A stretch of 63,717 bases of DNA from CAYTSA01 sp964440345 (GTDB taxonomy: Bacteria; Desulfobacterota; Desulfovibrionia; Desulfovibrionales; Desulfovibrionaceae). Where the stretch lies: positions 1 to 63,717 of the forward strand of contig CAYTSA010000010.1 of assembly GCA_964440345.1 (NCBI GenBank). The letters run 5' to 3'. The stretch's first letter is position 1. Each line of letters starts with the position of its first letter. The translations under genes and the position numbers were made by a program. The notes below the pieces were generated by a model that did not search any database, was not told the origin of the DNA, and saw only the letters and a list, made by a program, of their open reading frames with translations. This document shows positions 35,083-43,867 of the stretch, one piece after another.

Positions 35083-36435
35083 GTGAATAGGCCGGATGTA
35101 AAACTCAAGCAATATGAAAACACTGTCATCGACTTTCTCCGCAAGGAGAATGGCCACATCGCCTGCGCCAGCATGGACAATACGTTTCTGAGCGTATTGC
35201 GCAACACCGTCAACAAACAACTGGCTGTTACTGATGATTGCGTATCCTCCATTCTGGACGACGCGCAGATCATCAAGACCATCCGGGACCTTTCAGTAAA
35301 GCACAAAATAATCCTTCTTTTTATTGAACGCGTCTTCAACGACAAAGAAACCAGCTACCTTATCAAGCAGGTCAAAAACGCTTTTGCCAACGTCAAAGTT
35401 ATCATCCTTACCGGTGAAACCGACCGGCAACGACTGGTGCTGCTGCACGAAATAGGCGCTGACAACTTCATCAGCAAACCAATTTCCATTAACACTCTTA
35501 TTGAAAAAATCGCCTTTACCATCAAACCGCAAGGCAAGATCGGCAAACTCATCGACTCTGGAAAGCTGTGCAACAGCCAGGGAAATTTTGAACAAGCCCT
35601 CAAGGTGGCCCGTCAAATTCTGGAAATGAAACCAAACAGCGCAGCCGGAAACCTGGTGTTGGGCGACGCTTACCGGGGCATGAAAAAATACGACAAGGCT
35701 GTGGAGGCCTATCTGGGAGCCTGCGACGACGCTCCCATGTACCTGGAGCCGCTCAAAAAGCTCGCCGAACTTTATGGGGAAAAAGGAGAGCAAGAGGAGC
35801 AACTGCGTTACCTGGAAAAGCTGGACCGCTTGAGCCCTCTGAATGTGGAGCGCAAGGTGGACATGGGCGGCATCCACGTGGATTTGGGCAACGAGGACCG
35901 CGCAGAGGCGCTTTTCGACTCCGCCTTGAAGCAGGCCAAGAAAGAGGCCATGACTTTCATAGAAGAGGTGACGACCAAAATCGCCGGCATTTACACCACC
36001 AAGGACCCCGCCAAAGCCGAAACATACTACCGCAAGGCTCTGGAGGCCAAAGGGAACATGCTCGGCAAGTCGGACATCAAGACCTTCAATCAGTTGGGCA
36101 TTGCCTTGCGTAAACAAGGCAAATGGCAAGAGGCTGTTAAAGAGTACCAAAAGGCTTTCAAGATTGCCCCAAGCGATGAAAACCTGATGTACAACACGGC
36201 CATGGCCTTTGCAGAGGGCAAGGATTTCAAGCGCGCCTGCCGGTATCTGGACGACTGCCTCACCCAGGCCCCGGACTTCTACAACCGAGACTCCGTCATC
36301 GCGTACAACATCGGCCTTATCTATCTGAAGGGAAAACAGTTGGATAAATGCCGCAAAGCTCTGCAGGCGTCCATGGACCAGGACCCGAACTTTGAGAGCC
36401 CCCGCAAGCTGATGGAATCCATCACTGGCAAGTAG
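35083..36435 (+). CDS. Receiver-like domain plus TPR protein
   Basis: A 450-residue cytoplasmic protein. Residues about 20-150 resemble a response-regulator receiver: IILLFIERVF, VIILTGETD, then GADNFISKPI with the conserved Lys. The strand that should end in the phosphorylated Asp reads IILLFIE, so Asp is missing and the domain is probably not phosphorylated. Residues about 160-440 hold five or more TPR units (GNLVLGDAYRGMKKYDKAVE; NQLGIALRKQGKWQEAVKEY). It starts with GTG after GGGGGAG. It could be a scaffold read by protein contact; the partner is unknown. Confidence 0.82.
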   Translation: MNRPDVKLKQYENTVIDFLRKENGHIACASMDNTFLSVLRNTVNKQLAVTDDCVSSILDDAQIIKTIRDLSVKHKIILLFIERVFNDKETSYLIKQVKNAFANVKVIILTGETDRQRLVLLHEIGADNFISKPISINTLIEKIAFTIKPQGKIGKLIDSGKLCNSQGNFEQALKVARQILEMKPNSAAGNLVLGDAYRGMKKYDKAVEAYLGACDDAPMYLEPLKKLAELYGEKGEQEEQLRYLEKLDRLSPLNVERKVDMGGIHVDLGNEDRAEALFDSALKQAKKEAMTFIEEVTTKIAGIYTTKDPAKAETYYRKALEAKGNMLGKSDIKTFNQLGIALRKQGKWQEAVKEYQKAFKIAPSDENLMYNTAMAFAEGKDFKRACRYLDDCLTQAPDFYNRDSVIAYNIGLIYLKGKQLDKCRKALQASMDQDPNFESPRKLMESITGK

Positions 36436-36454
36436 CCACTCGTCTGCAGCAACC

Positions 36455-37639
36455 TTACCCGGGCCGCACCCATCGCACAACCACAGCCAGACCAGACACA
36501 GCCACGACCCCGCCGGCCCAGTACACGCCGTCCAGCCCAAACCATCCGTACACCAAGGCCATGAGAGCCGGTCCCAGCGTCTGGCCCAAGCGCAACGCCA
36601 TGCCGTTGACAGCCATAAAACCCGCCCTGTTCCCCAGCGGCGCAGCCGCAGTAAGCAAGGCCTGGGCCGAGGGCATGTTCAGCCCCTGACCAGCGCCGTA
36701 CAACAAAACAGGCAGCGGGAACCACCACAAAGACGGAGCCGCCAGCATTGCAGCCATGGACAAGGCATACAAGGCAAACCCTGCACGGATCAGGTTCGCT
36801 TCTCCGAACCGGCGCGTCAGCTTGCCCACCTGAGAAGACGCCAGACCGATAACCAACGCCGCACACGAAAGCACCGCGCCTATAACCGCCGAAGAGGCCC
36901 CGTAACGCTCTGACAAAAGCACTGGCAAAAACGTAAGCACTGGTCCGTACAAGATGACGAAGGTAAGCATGGTGCTCAACATAACGCCCAGTACAGACCG
37001 GCTTTTCAAGACCCGCAGCGTATCCGACAGGTAGCGCCCCAGACTGACGCCGCTGCGCTCAGGCTCCGGGTTCTTCAGGGCGAAAAGTACAATAAATCCC
37101 AGAGGCACGGCCGTCAGCGGCAAAAGAAAAGGGTACCGCCAGCCCAGCATGGCCAGCCCCCCGCCAATGACCGGATAGGCCGCCACGCCCAGACTCAAAG
37201 CCGTGGCGTTCAACCCCAGGGCGTCCGCCCGGCGAGAGCCGGAGTACAAATCGCCAACTATGGTCAGGTTCAGCGCTCCCAGGGCGGCGGCTCCCACCCC
37301 CTGAAGAAAACGCAGGGCCAGCAGCGTCTGGAAATCCGGCGCAAAGCTGCAGGCAAAGCCGGCAACGCCAAAGAGCAGCAACGAGGGTCCTAGAATGCGC
37401 TTGCGGCCCCAGCGGTCCGCCAGCACGCCCAGGACCGGCGTAAGCAGCACGCCGGGTATGGTAAACACAGTCACCACCATGCCCACCGCCTCTGCAGTGA
37501 TGGAAAGCTCCCGCATCATGCGCGGAAAGGCCGGCGTGATGCTCGAAACGCCCATAACCACCATCAGCGACACGCCGAAAATGATCTGCAGATTGCGGTC
37601 CAGATAAAGTTTGGCAAATTCTCCGCGATATTCTGTCAT
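36455..37639 (-). CDS. MFS transporter
   Basis: A 394-residue protein with twelve hydrophobic helices. The loop 2-3 motif GVLADRWGRKRILGPSLLLF is the MFS signature, and VGAAALGALNLTIVGDLYSG lies in helix 4. It resembles the drug:H+ antiporter DHA1 group. Substrate cannot be inferred. It is convergent with the receiver/TPR gene. Confidence 0.92.
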   Translation of the reverse strand: MTEYRGEFAKLYLDRNLQIIFGVSLMVVMGVSSITPAFPRMMRELSITAEAVGMVVTVFTIPGVLLTPVLGVLADRWGRKRILGPSLLLFGVAGFACSFAPDFQTLLALRFLQGVGAAALGALNLTIVGDLYSGSRRADALGLNATALSLGVAAYPVIGGGLAMLGWRYPFLLPLTAVPLGFIVLFALKNPEPERSGVSLGRYLSDTLRVLKSRSVLGVMLSTMLTFVILYGPVLTFLPVLLSERYGASSAVIGAVLSCAALVIGLASSQVGKLTRRFGEANLIRAGFALYALSMAAMLAAPSLWWFPLPVLLYGAGQGLNMPSAQALLTAAAPLGNRAGFMAVNGMALRLGQTLGPALMALVYGWFGLDGVYWAGGVVAVSGLAVVVRWVRPG

Positions 37640-37789
37640 GCCTCTCCTTGTGCAGAAAGAGAGGTGTACGGCATAGCAGCGCCCATGGCAACGAGCGGTT
37701 GTTCAATTAATATTACAAGACACTTGGCGCCGCCGCCAGCGAGCCCTGCGTTACGTGCGAACACGCCGCGAAACCTACAAGCAGAATTA

Positions 37790-38875
37790 TTACTGCGCCG
37801 GTATGGTTATCTGCAGCGGCGAGACATCCCCGTCGTCATCCAACAGAGTAAATGTCAGCATAAGGAACGAAAACACGCGCTTGGCGGCCAGGTTTCCCTC
37901 GTCCACCCAGAACCAGCTGCCGTGGCTCTCCACCGCAGCGTAAGCTCTTTCCGGGCGAGCATCAGAGGCATGCACAACTACATCACAAAGCACGCCGCCG
38001 TTCTTCCTTGATCCAGGAATTGCGCGTTGCTGCGCCAAATCTTCCGCAGGGACTTCCACCCTGGACGCCACAGCCGCCAATATCTGCATCAGGGAGTACG
38101 TCTTCACGGCTATGCGCTTGTCGCCCACTGCCTGGTTCGAGGCGACCAGTTCATATTCCCGCAGCTCGGGATCAAGGTCCAGAAGACGCTGCAATTCACG
38201 AGTCGCAGCTTCTATCTTGCCACTGTCGCCCTCGCGCCCCAATCGAACAAAAATACGGCCCCCTCCCCCTTCCTTTACAGTCCGGGCCGTCACTTCCAGA
38301 GCATCTTCCTTCTGCAAAACCGCAAGCGCCTCCACAACACGCTGGAAATCGGTTCTTTCAGTCTTTTCCTTGCCTTGCCGCAGCAGCTCGTTGCGCACGC
38401 CGTTAATGGACCGCACGACCAGGCTGACCAGAAACTTTGCCGTCACGCCCGAATCCAGACCAGCAAATACATTCTCCACAGGAATGGGCGACATGACGCC
38501 GCGCAAAAACGTCTGGCCGTTCATAGGCCGGTAGGTGATGGTCGGCTTGTTGGCAAACCTGGCAGACATTCCGAAATCCGCCATATTGGAGTCGCCGGCC
38601 ATGTTAAGGTCGAACCATGACCTGGAAAGACCAGCATTGGCCGAGGTCTCCATGGAGTAACCGGCTACTATGTCGCCCACTTCCACAAAGAAAAGCGGCT
38701 CCACATAACGAATCCTGACAATGTTCAACAGAATCTGGCGCTTCCAGGATTCTGTGATGGACATGCTGTAATCGGCCCGGTCCCGGACAATGGCCTCCGG
38801 CCCCAGGGACGCGCAGCCGGAAAACAAGCCAAGCGCCATGAACAATCCCACGGCACACAAAACTCCTCTCGCCAT
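37790..38875 (-). CDS. Lipoprotein of unknown function
   Basis: A 361-residue exported lipoprotein: lipobox LFSGC with the lipidated Cys at residue 21. The mature protein begins with DYSMSITESWKRQILLNIVR and IRYVEPLFFVEVGDIVAGY, a pattern seen in conserved hypothetical lipoproteins of proteobacteria. The ribosome site AGGAG is good. It is the last gene of a three-gene exported run with two alpha/beta hydrolases. Function unknown. Confidence 0.75.
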   Translation of the reverse strand: MARGVLCAVGLFMALGLFSGCASLGPEAIVRDRADYSMSITESWKRQILLNIVRIRYVEPLFFVEVGDIVAGYSMETSANAGLSRSWFDLNMAGDSNMADFGMSARFANKPTITYRPMNGQTFLRGVMSPIPVENVFAGLDSGVTAKFLVSLVVRSINGVRNELLRQGKEKTERTDFQRVVEALAVLQKEDALEVTARTVKEGGGGRIFVRLGREGDSGKIEAATRELQRLLDLDPELREYELVASNQAVGDKRIAVKTYSLMQILAAVASRVEVPAEDLAQQRAIPGSRKNGGVLCDVVVHASDARPERAYAAVESHGSWFWVDEGNLAAKRVFSFLMLTFTLLDDDGDVSPLQITIPAQ

Positions 38876-38887
38876 GACTCCACTCTC

Positions 38888-40162
38888 CTATTTGAATAGA
38901 ACATCCATCCAATCAAACAACACCTGGCCCACCAGACTGCGATTCTCCATAACGCAATGGTTGGTAGCGCCCTCGGCGCTGGGAGTAACGACCATGGCCG
39001 ACGCAGGATTGGCAAAGCCGTCCATGGCCAGCTTCTGTTGCCGCTGCACTTCCGTACTGCGGTATTCGCCCTCGCCGACGATAATCAGTGCAGGGCAGAC
39101 TATTTTGGCCGGATCAAATGTGTAGCCCCTGTTTGCCTCGGCCAGCTTGGACGGCGCGTCCATAACCACGCCCCAGCGCCAGCAGATCGTCTTGACCACA
39201 TCGGCGTGGAAGCTGGACCAAGAGGCAATCTCCTCAGGCGCGGCGTTCACCGCGGGCATGGTCGAAAAAAGCGGATAAGCGTCCACTACGGCGGAGTTCA
39301 TGGCCACTGCCTTGATGCGCTTATCGTGCATGGCTGCCTGGGGCGCAAACACGCCGCCGCCGCTGTAGCCGTAAACGCCTAACCGTTCTGGGTCCACGTC
39401 TTTCCGGCTCAGGGCGTAGTCGACCACCGGCCGCATGGCGACGTGCATGTCCGGCCGGAACACCTTGCCCTGCAAGGGCAACAGACCCTGGCCCGGCAAA
39501 TCCACGGTCATGAAGTTGTAGCCGCGCTCGTGGGCCTGCGGCGCTATGTAGAAAAACAAGTCCTCGGCAAAGGTCTCGCCCCCGCCCAGCATGATTAGGG
39601 TCTTGGCGGGCTTGTCGCCCTGGCTGGCTTTGCGAAAAAATCCGGGCAGCACAACTCCTTCAAAGGGTATTTCGAAATACTCCAACGGCGGGTCCATGAG
39701 TTTCCCAGCCGTGCGCAGGGTGCTGCGACACAACGCCGCGCGCTCGGCCAAACGCGGATCGTCCGGCAATACGCCAATGAGCGATATACGGTAGTAATAA
39801 GCGGCGCGTTGCAGCTGGTCCACTGCGCTCACAGTATGGCCGCCAGCCAGTGACCTCTCGCCGCGGGCGCGCGCGCGTTCGGCCAGGTCAAACCACTGCT
39901 TTTGCCAACTGGCCGCGTCACCGTCCTGAATCTGCGAGGCTGCGTAAAAAGCTTCCCCTATCTCAACGCCTCCGTTCACAGCCGAGCCAAGAACGAGATT
40001 GCCGAAATGAAAATCCATGTCTCCGTCATTGAAGAAATACGTGAAGCCCGTGGCGTGTGCATCGAAATTTTCCCCGCCTTCCCCGGCCATGCCCGGACTC
40101 GGCGCACACAGAACCAGCCCCAACAACGCAGCCATGAAAAACTGCATCTTACCGATCATCAT
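38888..40162 (-). CDS. Exported alpha/beta hydrolase (FrsA/DUF1100-like)
   Basis: A 424-residue protein with a signal peptide (cleavage near GMAGEG). An alpha-helical region of about 130 residues leads into an alpha/beta hydrolase fold: TLIMLGGGETFAEDLFFYIA (oxyanion region), VDLPGQGLLP, and the nucleophile elbow GVYGYSGGGVFAPQAA with Ser near residue 270. The final His is probably in GATNHCVME near residue 405. It looks like FrsA-type esterases but exported. The neighbouring upstream gene is a paralog. Confidence 0.82.
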   Translation of the reverse strand: MMIGKMQFFMAALLGLVLCAPSPGMAGEGGENFDAHATGFTYFFNDGDMDFHFGNLVLGSAVNGGVEIGEAFYAASQIQDGDAASWQKQWFDLAERARARGERSLAGGHTVSAVDQLQRAAYYYRISLIGVLPDDPRLAERAALCRSTLRTAGKLMDPPLEYFEIPFEGVVLPGFFRKASQGDKPAKTLIMLGGGETFAEDLFFYIAPQAHERGYNFMTVDLPGQGLLPLQGKVFRPDMHVAMRPVVDYALSRKDVDPERLGVYGYSGGGVFAPQAAMHDKRIKAVAMNSAVVDAYPLFSTMPAVNAAPEEIASWSSFHADVVKTICWRWGVVMDAPSKLAEANRGYTFDPAKIVCPALIIVGEGEYRSTEVQRQQKLAMDGFANPASAMVVTPSAEGATNHCVMENRSLVGQVLFDWMDVLFK

Positions 40163-40173
40163 GATTCTTCCTC

Positions 40174-41901
40174 CTAAGGCTTGGCCCGCTCATCCAGCCA
40201 GTTAAGTATGCGTGCGCTGGAAACCATGGGCGCCCCGAGCTGACAGTGGAACTGTCCTCCCTGGGCGTCGGTAAACTCCATGTACGATTTCTTGCCCGGC
40301 AACTCGTTGTAGACCAGCTTCGCCTGCGCGTTGGAGCCGGCTATCTGGTCCTGGCTGGAGTTCACCACCAGCGTTTCGGCCTCTATCTTGTCCATGGCCC
40401 CGGCAATGGTGTAATTTTGCAGCTTGCCGAACAGTTCGCAGGGGGAATCGGCGTCAAACGTCCAGAGCATCTGATTGATGAACTGGCTCAGGTGGGGGCT
40501 CTTTTCCATTTCCTGAAACACGGCGCTGTCTATGGCGGCGTTGCACTGGCCGTTCTCCACAGCGCGCCGCACCTCTTCAGGGAATTTGGTCATTGTCCCG
40601 TCAAACACGGAATAGACCCCTCCGTTCACAACGCACCAGCGAATGCGCTTTTCGTAGGCTGCGGCCCGCGGCGCCAGATACCCGCCCATGGAGTAGCCGA
40701 GCAGGGCCATGCGGGCCGGGTCCGCGTCGGGCAGGGTCAGCGCAAAATCCGCCACCGGGGTCACGACCTTTTCCCAGTCGTGGCGGAACGGTTGCCCGTG
40801 CTCGCTGATCATCTCGCCCTGGCCTGGTCCTTCGAAGATGAGACAAAGATACCCGCGCTTGGCGGCCTGGGCGCCCAGGATGAAGTAGAGGTCCTCGGCC
40901 GTGCCGTCCAGACCAGTCTGGATGAGCAGCACGGGGCGCTTAAGGTCCTGAGAGCCGGAGGCGCCCTCCGGCTTGATCACATACCCCGGCAGAGAACCAT
41001 TTTCATAGGGAATGCGCACGTGCGTGATGCGGCCTTCCGAAAGTTCGGCTGCCTGCAGAAAACTGTCGCGCCCCTTTTGCCATACGGCGTGTTTGCGCGG
41101 ATCGTCCGGGGAGAGGTAAACCTCCGAGGCCCGGTAATATTCCGTGGCCCGGAAAAAGGCTTCCTGTGCGCTTATCCCGTGGCCGGCTGCGGCGTAGTCC
41201 CGCGCCTGGGCCGCCACAAGGTCCCCCATGGCGGACCAGGATGCGTACCAGCCTTCCTTATCGTAATCCTCCACCTGGCTGACAATGGTCAGCAGCTCTC
41301 CCAAGTCGCTTCCGCCTGTGGCGGCAAGGCCGAACCGCCACAGGGCCTGAAACACGAAGGCCGCGTCGTTGAACAGGAAATTACCCATGGACCGCTCCGC
41401 CTTGGGCCGGGGTTCCTGGGCCGCCTTGCCCCGGTAGTTGTCCCAGCGCTCCACTCGGCCGCTGATGTACACGTGACCCTGCTCCGGAAAATGCGTCTGA
41501 ATGAACACCCATTTTTTGTCTATGCCGGTGTGCTTTTCCAGCGCGCCGGCAATGGCGGTCATCATGGATGCAATGTCCTCTTCGGTGAAGAAACCGGGGA
41601 CATACAGATCAACAAAAAGGGGTTTATCTTTGGCTGGTTCGCCCATGCAGTGAACGGCGTCGAAGGTCTGCCAGTAATAGGTAATGAACCGCTCCTCCAC
41701 GCCGGTGGCGGCGGAAACATCAATGCTGACCTTGTCCATGATCTCGGCCCCGTCCAGGCCCAAATTCGGACAGGTGATGCGGACCATGGGGTCTGCGGGG
41801 TCTACCCCGCCTGCGGCGTGCAAAGTCGGCGCATATGCACAGACGGCGATTGCAAACAGGACTGCGATCCGAAAACGGTAACATGCTGAGCGAATGGTCA
41901 T
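40174..41901 (-). CDS. Exported hydrolase with an N-terminal tautomerase-like domain
   Basis: About 575 residues. After a signal peptide (cleavage near LHAAGG), residues about 30-160 resemble a tautomerase/DUF1904-like fold: VRITCPNLGLDGAEIMDKVS, then FVDLYVPGFFTEEDI and KHTGIDKKWVFIQTHF. The rest is an alpha/beta hydrolase close to the downstream gene: LIFEGPGQGEMI and LLGYSMGGYLAPRAAA with the catalytic Ser. The start at 41901 follows AGGGG. The two hydrolases are probably a duplicated pair with different substrates. Confidence 0.8.
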   Translation of the reverse strand: MTIRSACYRFRIAVLFAIAVCAYAPTLHAAGGVDPADPMVRITCPNLGLDGAEIMDKVSIDVSAATGVEERFITYYWQTFDAVHCMGEPAKDKPLFVDLYVPGFFTEEDIASMMTAIAGALEKHTGIDKKWVFIQTHFPEQGHVYISGRVERWDNYRGKAAQEPRPKAERSMGNFLFNDAAFVFQALWRFGLAATGGSDLGELLTIVSQVEDYDKEGWYASWSAMGDLVAAQARDYAAAGHGISAQEAFFRATEYYRASEVYLSPDDPRKHAVWQKGRDSFLQAAELSEGRITHVRIPYENGSLPGYVIKPEGASGSQDLKRPVLLIQTGLDGTAEDLYFILGAQAAKRGYLCLIFEGPGQGEMISEHGQPFRHDWEKVVTPVADFALTLPDADPARMALLGYSMGGYLAPRAAAYEKRIRWCVVNGGVYSVFDGTMTKFPEEVRRAVENGQCNAAIDSAVFQEMEKSPHLSQFINQMLWTFDADSPCELFGKLQNYTIAGAMDKIEAETLVVNSSQDQIAGSNAQAKLVYNELPGKKSYMEFTDAQGGQFHCQLGAPMVSSARILNWLDERAKP

Positions 41902-42049
41902 TTTTTCCCCTGATGCGTTTTTGGTTGCGGTCTTTGGTGATACGGCCCCAATGGTAGCGGCCAACAGGGGAAACGAGTCAAAGAAAAACCACGTGAATTA
42001 CCGTGAAAAAATCAACAACAGTTTAAAATTATTGATTTTTCAAAATAGT

Positions 42050-43651
42050 TCATAAAGATTTCAGCTCTTGGAGCTCCTCTTCAAGTCTGTTGCAGACGTT
42101 TTTTTGCTCCTTGCAACGCGCCAAAACGAATAAGGCAGTGTCGCGAACATTTTTCCAGCGTGGGCGTTTAGGCAGGGTGGCTTCACTCAGATATTTATCC
42201 AGCGTCTGGGTGCGGCGGTAGCCGTCCTTTTCCATGTACACGTTCCATATGCCGGACTCCTCGGCCAGGTCGGCCTTAGTCGCGCCGGTGGCGGCCTCCC
42301 AGCAGTCCACGGATAGTTTTATTACCCGGACGGCAAGGCGCCTCTTGCGCTCCATGGGCGATGGCGTGCGGCTGGCGTCGGCCGCTTCCAATTGTGCGGA
42401 CAAATGATCGACGTTGGCCGCCATACGGGCGTAACGCATGGACATAAAAAAAGAATAAAACAGGACAAAGACAAACACCCCGGCAAAGGCCAAATCCGTG
42501 GAGCGCATGTTCAGATCAAAAAGGATGTCGTCAAACTCAGCCAGGGCCAGCGCCAAATAGCCCGGCAGTAAGAGAAAAACGCCCTTTTCCTTGTGCATCA
42601 GGTCCATGATGAAAGCCCCGAAAAGGTAAAGAAAGGCCGTTCGGGTTAGAAGGAAGTAGAGCAAAGGAACAGTGTCGTATGCGTTTGGCGGCGTGGCCAG
42701 GATGTATAGAACATACGCCGCCCCCAAAGCAATGTAGAAAGCGTTCAACGGCTTTGCCCACCGCTTGGGAAACAGGGAGTGGTAGAACACAACCAGCAGC
42801 GGGATGGTAAACCCGTAAGGAAGCAGTGAAAAGTCTACGCCCAGCCGCCAGGGCAAAGGAAACAGCTGGCTGGCGAGAAAACCGGACGACGGGCTGAAAA
42901 CTGTTGCCGCGACCCACATAAGGCAGAACAGGCTAAAGTAGAGGTTGGCGTTTTCCGACTGGCGCATGGCGAACAAAGCCAGGTGGTAGACGCACATTAT
43001 GAGCAACGCGCCGCCAATAAAGGCCCCGGAGAGCTGCCGGAACGAGAGAATACGGTTAATCTGGGATTCCGTGCCCAGGAGTATGCTGGAGTTCAAGCCG
43101 CCTTGCATATTGTGGTGATTGGAGACCTCCAGCAGCAGCGTCATATCTTGGCCTGCGGCGCTAAAGCTAGGCGTCATGATGTGGCGCAGGGGTTTTTCCG
43201 ATTCCTTGTCTGCACCCGGCTGCCCGGTGGACGCGAGAAGCCGGCCCCCGGTCCAGACTCGACACACTGACAAAGGGCCGGAAACGAGCAGAGACAAACG
43301 AGGACTGTCCGGCGGCAGACGCAATTGCAATGTGTAGTAGCCTCGCCCCATGGGAGACAAGGGGACGCCATTGGCTGTGTGGCCGCGCCACAGACCGGGC
43401 AGACGAAGGTAGTCTGTTGTGGCGTCAGCTGCAGTGTTGTCAGGCAAGGCGGGATCGTAGGCGGCGTTCCAGCAGAACTCCCATTCGCCGTCCAGACGCG
43501 CCGGCCCACTGATGTCAAACCGCCAGTCGGAAAGGTCCAGAAGCCCTTTGTTGGCGAAAGGTGCAACAGGGGTTTCGGAGCAGCCGGAAAAGATAAGAAA
43601 AATCGCGAGCGCAGCCGTGGCCGTGCTTATGCGAAGCGCCTCCGTCATCAC
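42050..43651 (-). CDS. 7TMR-DISM family receptor-like protein
   Basis: A 533-residue membrane protein. A lipobox-like N-terminus (IFSGC) precedes an extracytoplasmic jelly-roll sensor (about residues 30-185; GEWEFCW, GYYTLQLRLPP), then seven hydrophobic helices (about 205-420) of the 7TMR-DISM type. The cytoplasmic C-terminus (about 425-533) lacks kinase or cyclase motifs but has an ordered stretch (KADLAEESGIWNVYMEKDGY; TLPKRPRWKNVRDTALFVL) that may be a DNA- or partner-binding output domain. Its ligand is unknown. It is preceded by an uncharacterised region before a MITE copy. Confidence 0.82.
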   Translation of the reverse strand: MMTEALRISTATAALAIFLIFSGCSETPVAPFANKGLLDLSDWRFDISGPARLDGEWEFCWNAAYDPALPDNTAADATTDYLRLPGLWRGHTANGVPLSPMGRGYYTLQLRLPPDSPRLSLLVSGPLSVCRVWTGGRLLASTGQPGADKESEKPLRHIMTPSFSAAGQDMTLLLEVSNHHNMQGGLNSSILLGTESQINRILSFRQLSGAFIGGALLIMCVYHLALFAMRQSENANLYFSLFCLMWVAATVFSPSSGFLASQLFPLPWRLGVDFSLLPYGFTIPLLVVFYHSLFPKRWAKPLNAFYIALGAAYVLYILATPPNAYDTVPLLYFLLTRTAFLYLFGAFIMDLMHKEKGVFLLLPGYLALALAEFDDILFDLNMRSTDLAFAGVFVFVLFYSFFMSMRYARMAANVDHLSAQLEAADASRTPSPMERKRRLAVRVIKLSVDCWEAATGATKADLAEESGIWNVYMEKDGYRRTQTLDKYLSEATLPKRPRWKNVRDTALFVLARCKEQKNVCNRLEEELQELKSL

Positions 43652-43746
43652 ATGAGCCCTCAGAAAAGCCGTTTACTTCATTGAAGGTGATGTAATCCAT
43701 GCCGATCCGGAATTCCAGGAAAAAAGCGGCCAGGCGGCCCTGGGGT

Positions 43747-43864
43747 CTCTCTAAATAACTTTCGTTGCGAGTTTGAGGAATAATTGCAGCAGGCAAGCCA
43801 TTTTTTGCTGAAAACGCAGCATGATGCAAGTAGAACCAAACGCAGCAGACCGGTATTTAGAGAG
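43747..43864 (+). repeat. MITE-like dispersed repeat, copy B (intact ends)
   Basis: A 118-bp element with perfect 11-bp terminal inverted repeats, CTCTCTAAATA at 43747-43757 and TATTTAGAGAG at 43854-43864. Internal sequence matches copies A and C. It ends three bases before the clcA stop codon region. No coding capacity. Confidence 0.8.
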
Positions 43865-43867
43865 GCC

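Noticed and set aside
40246..41889. Long plus-strand open frame opposite the exported hydrolase gene
   Set aside because: It lies entirely antisense to a well supported gene with clear hydrolase motifs; GC-rich codon use creates such shadows.
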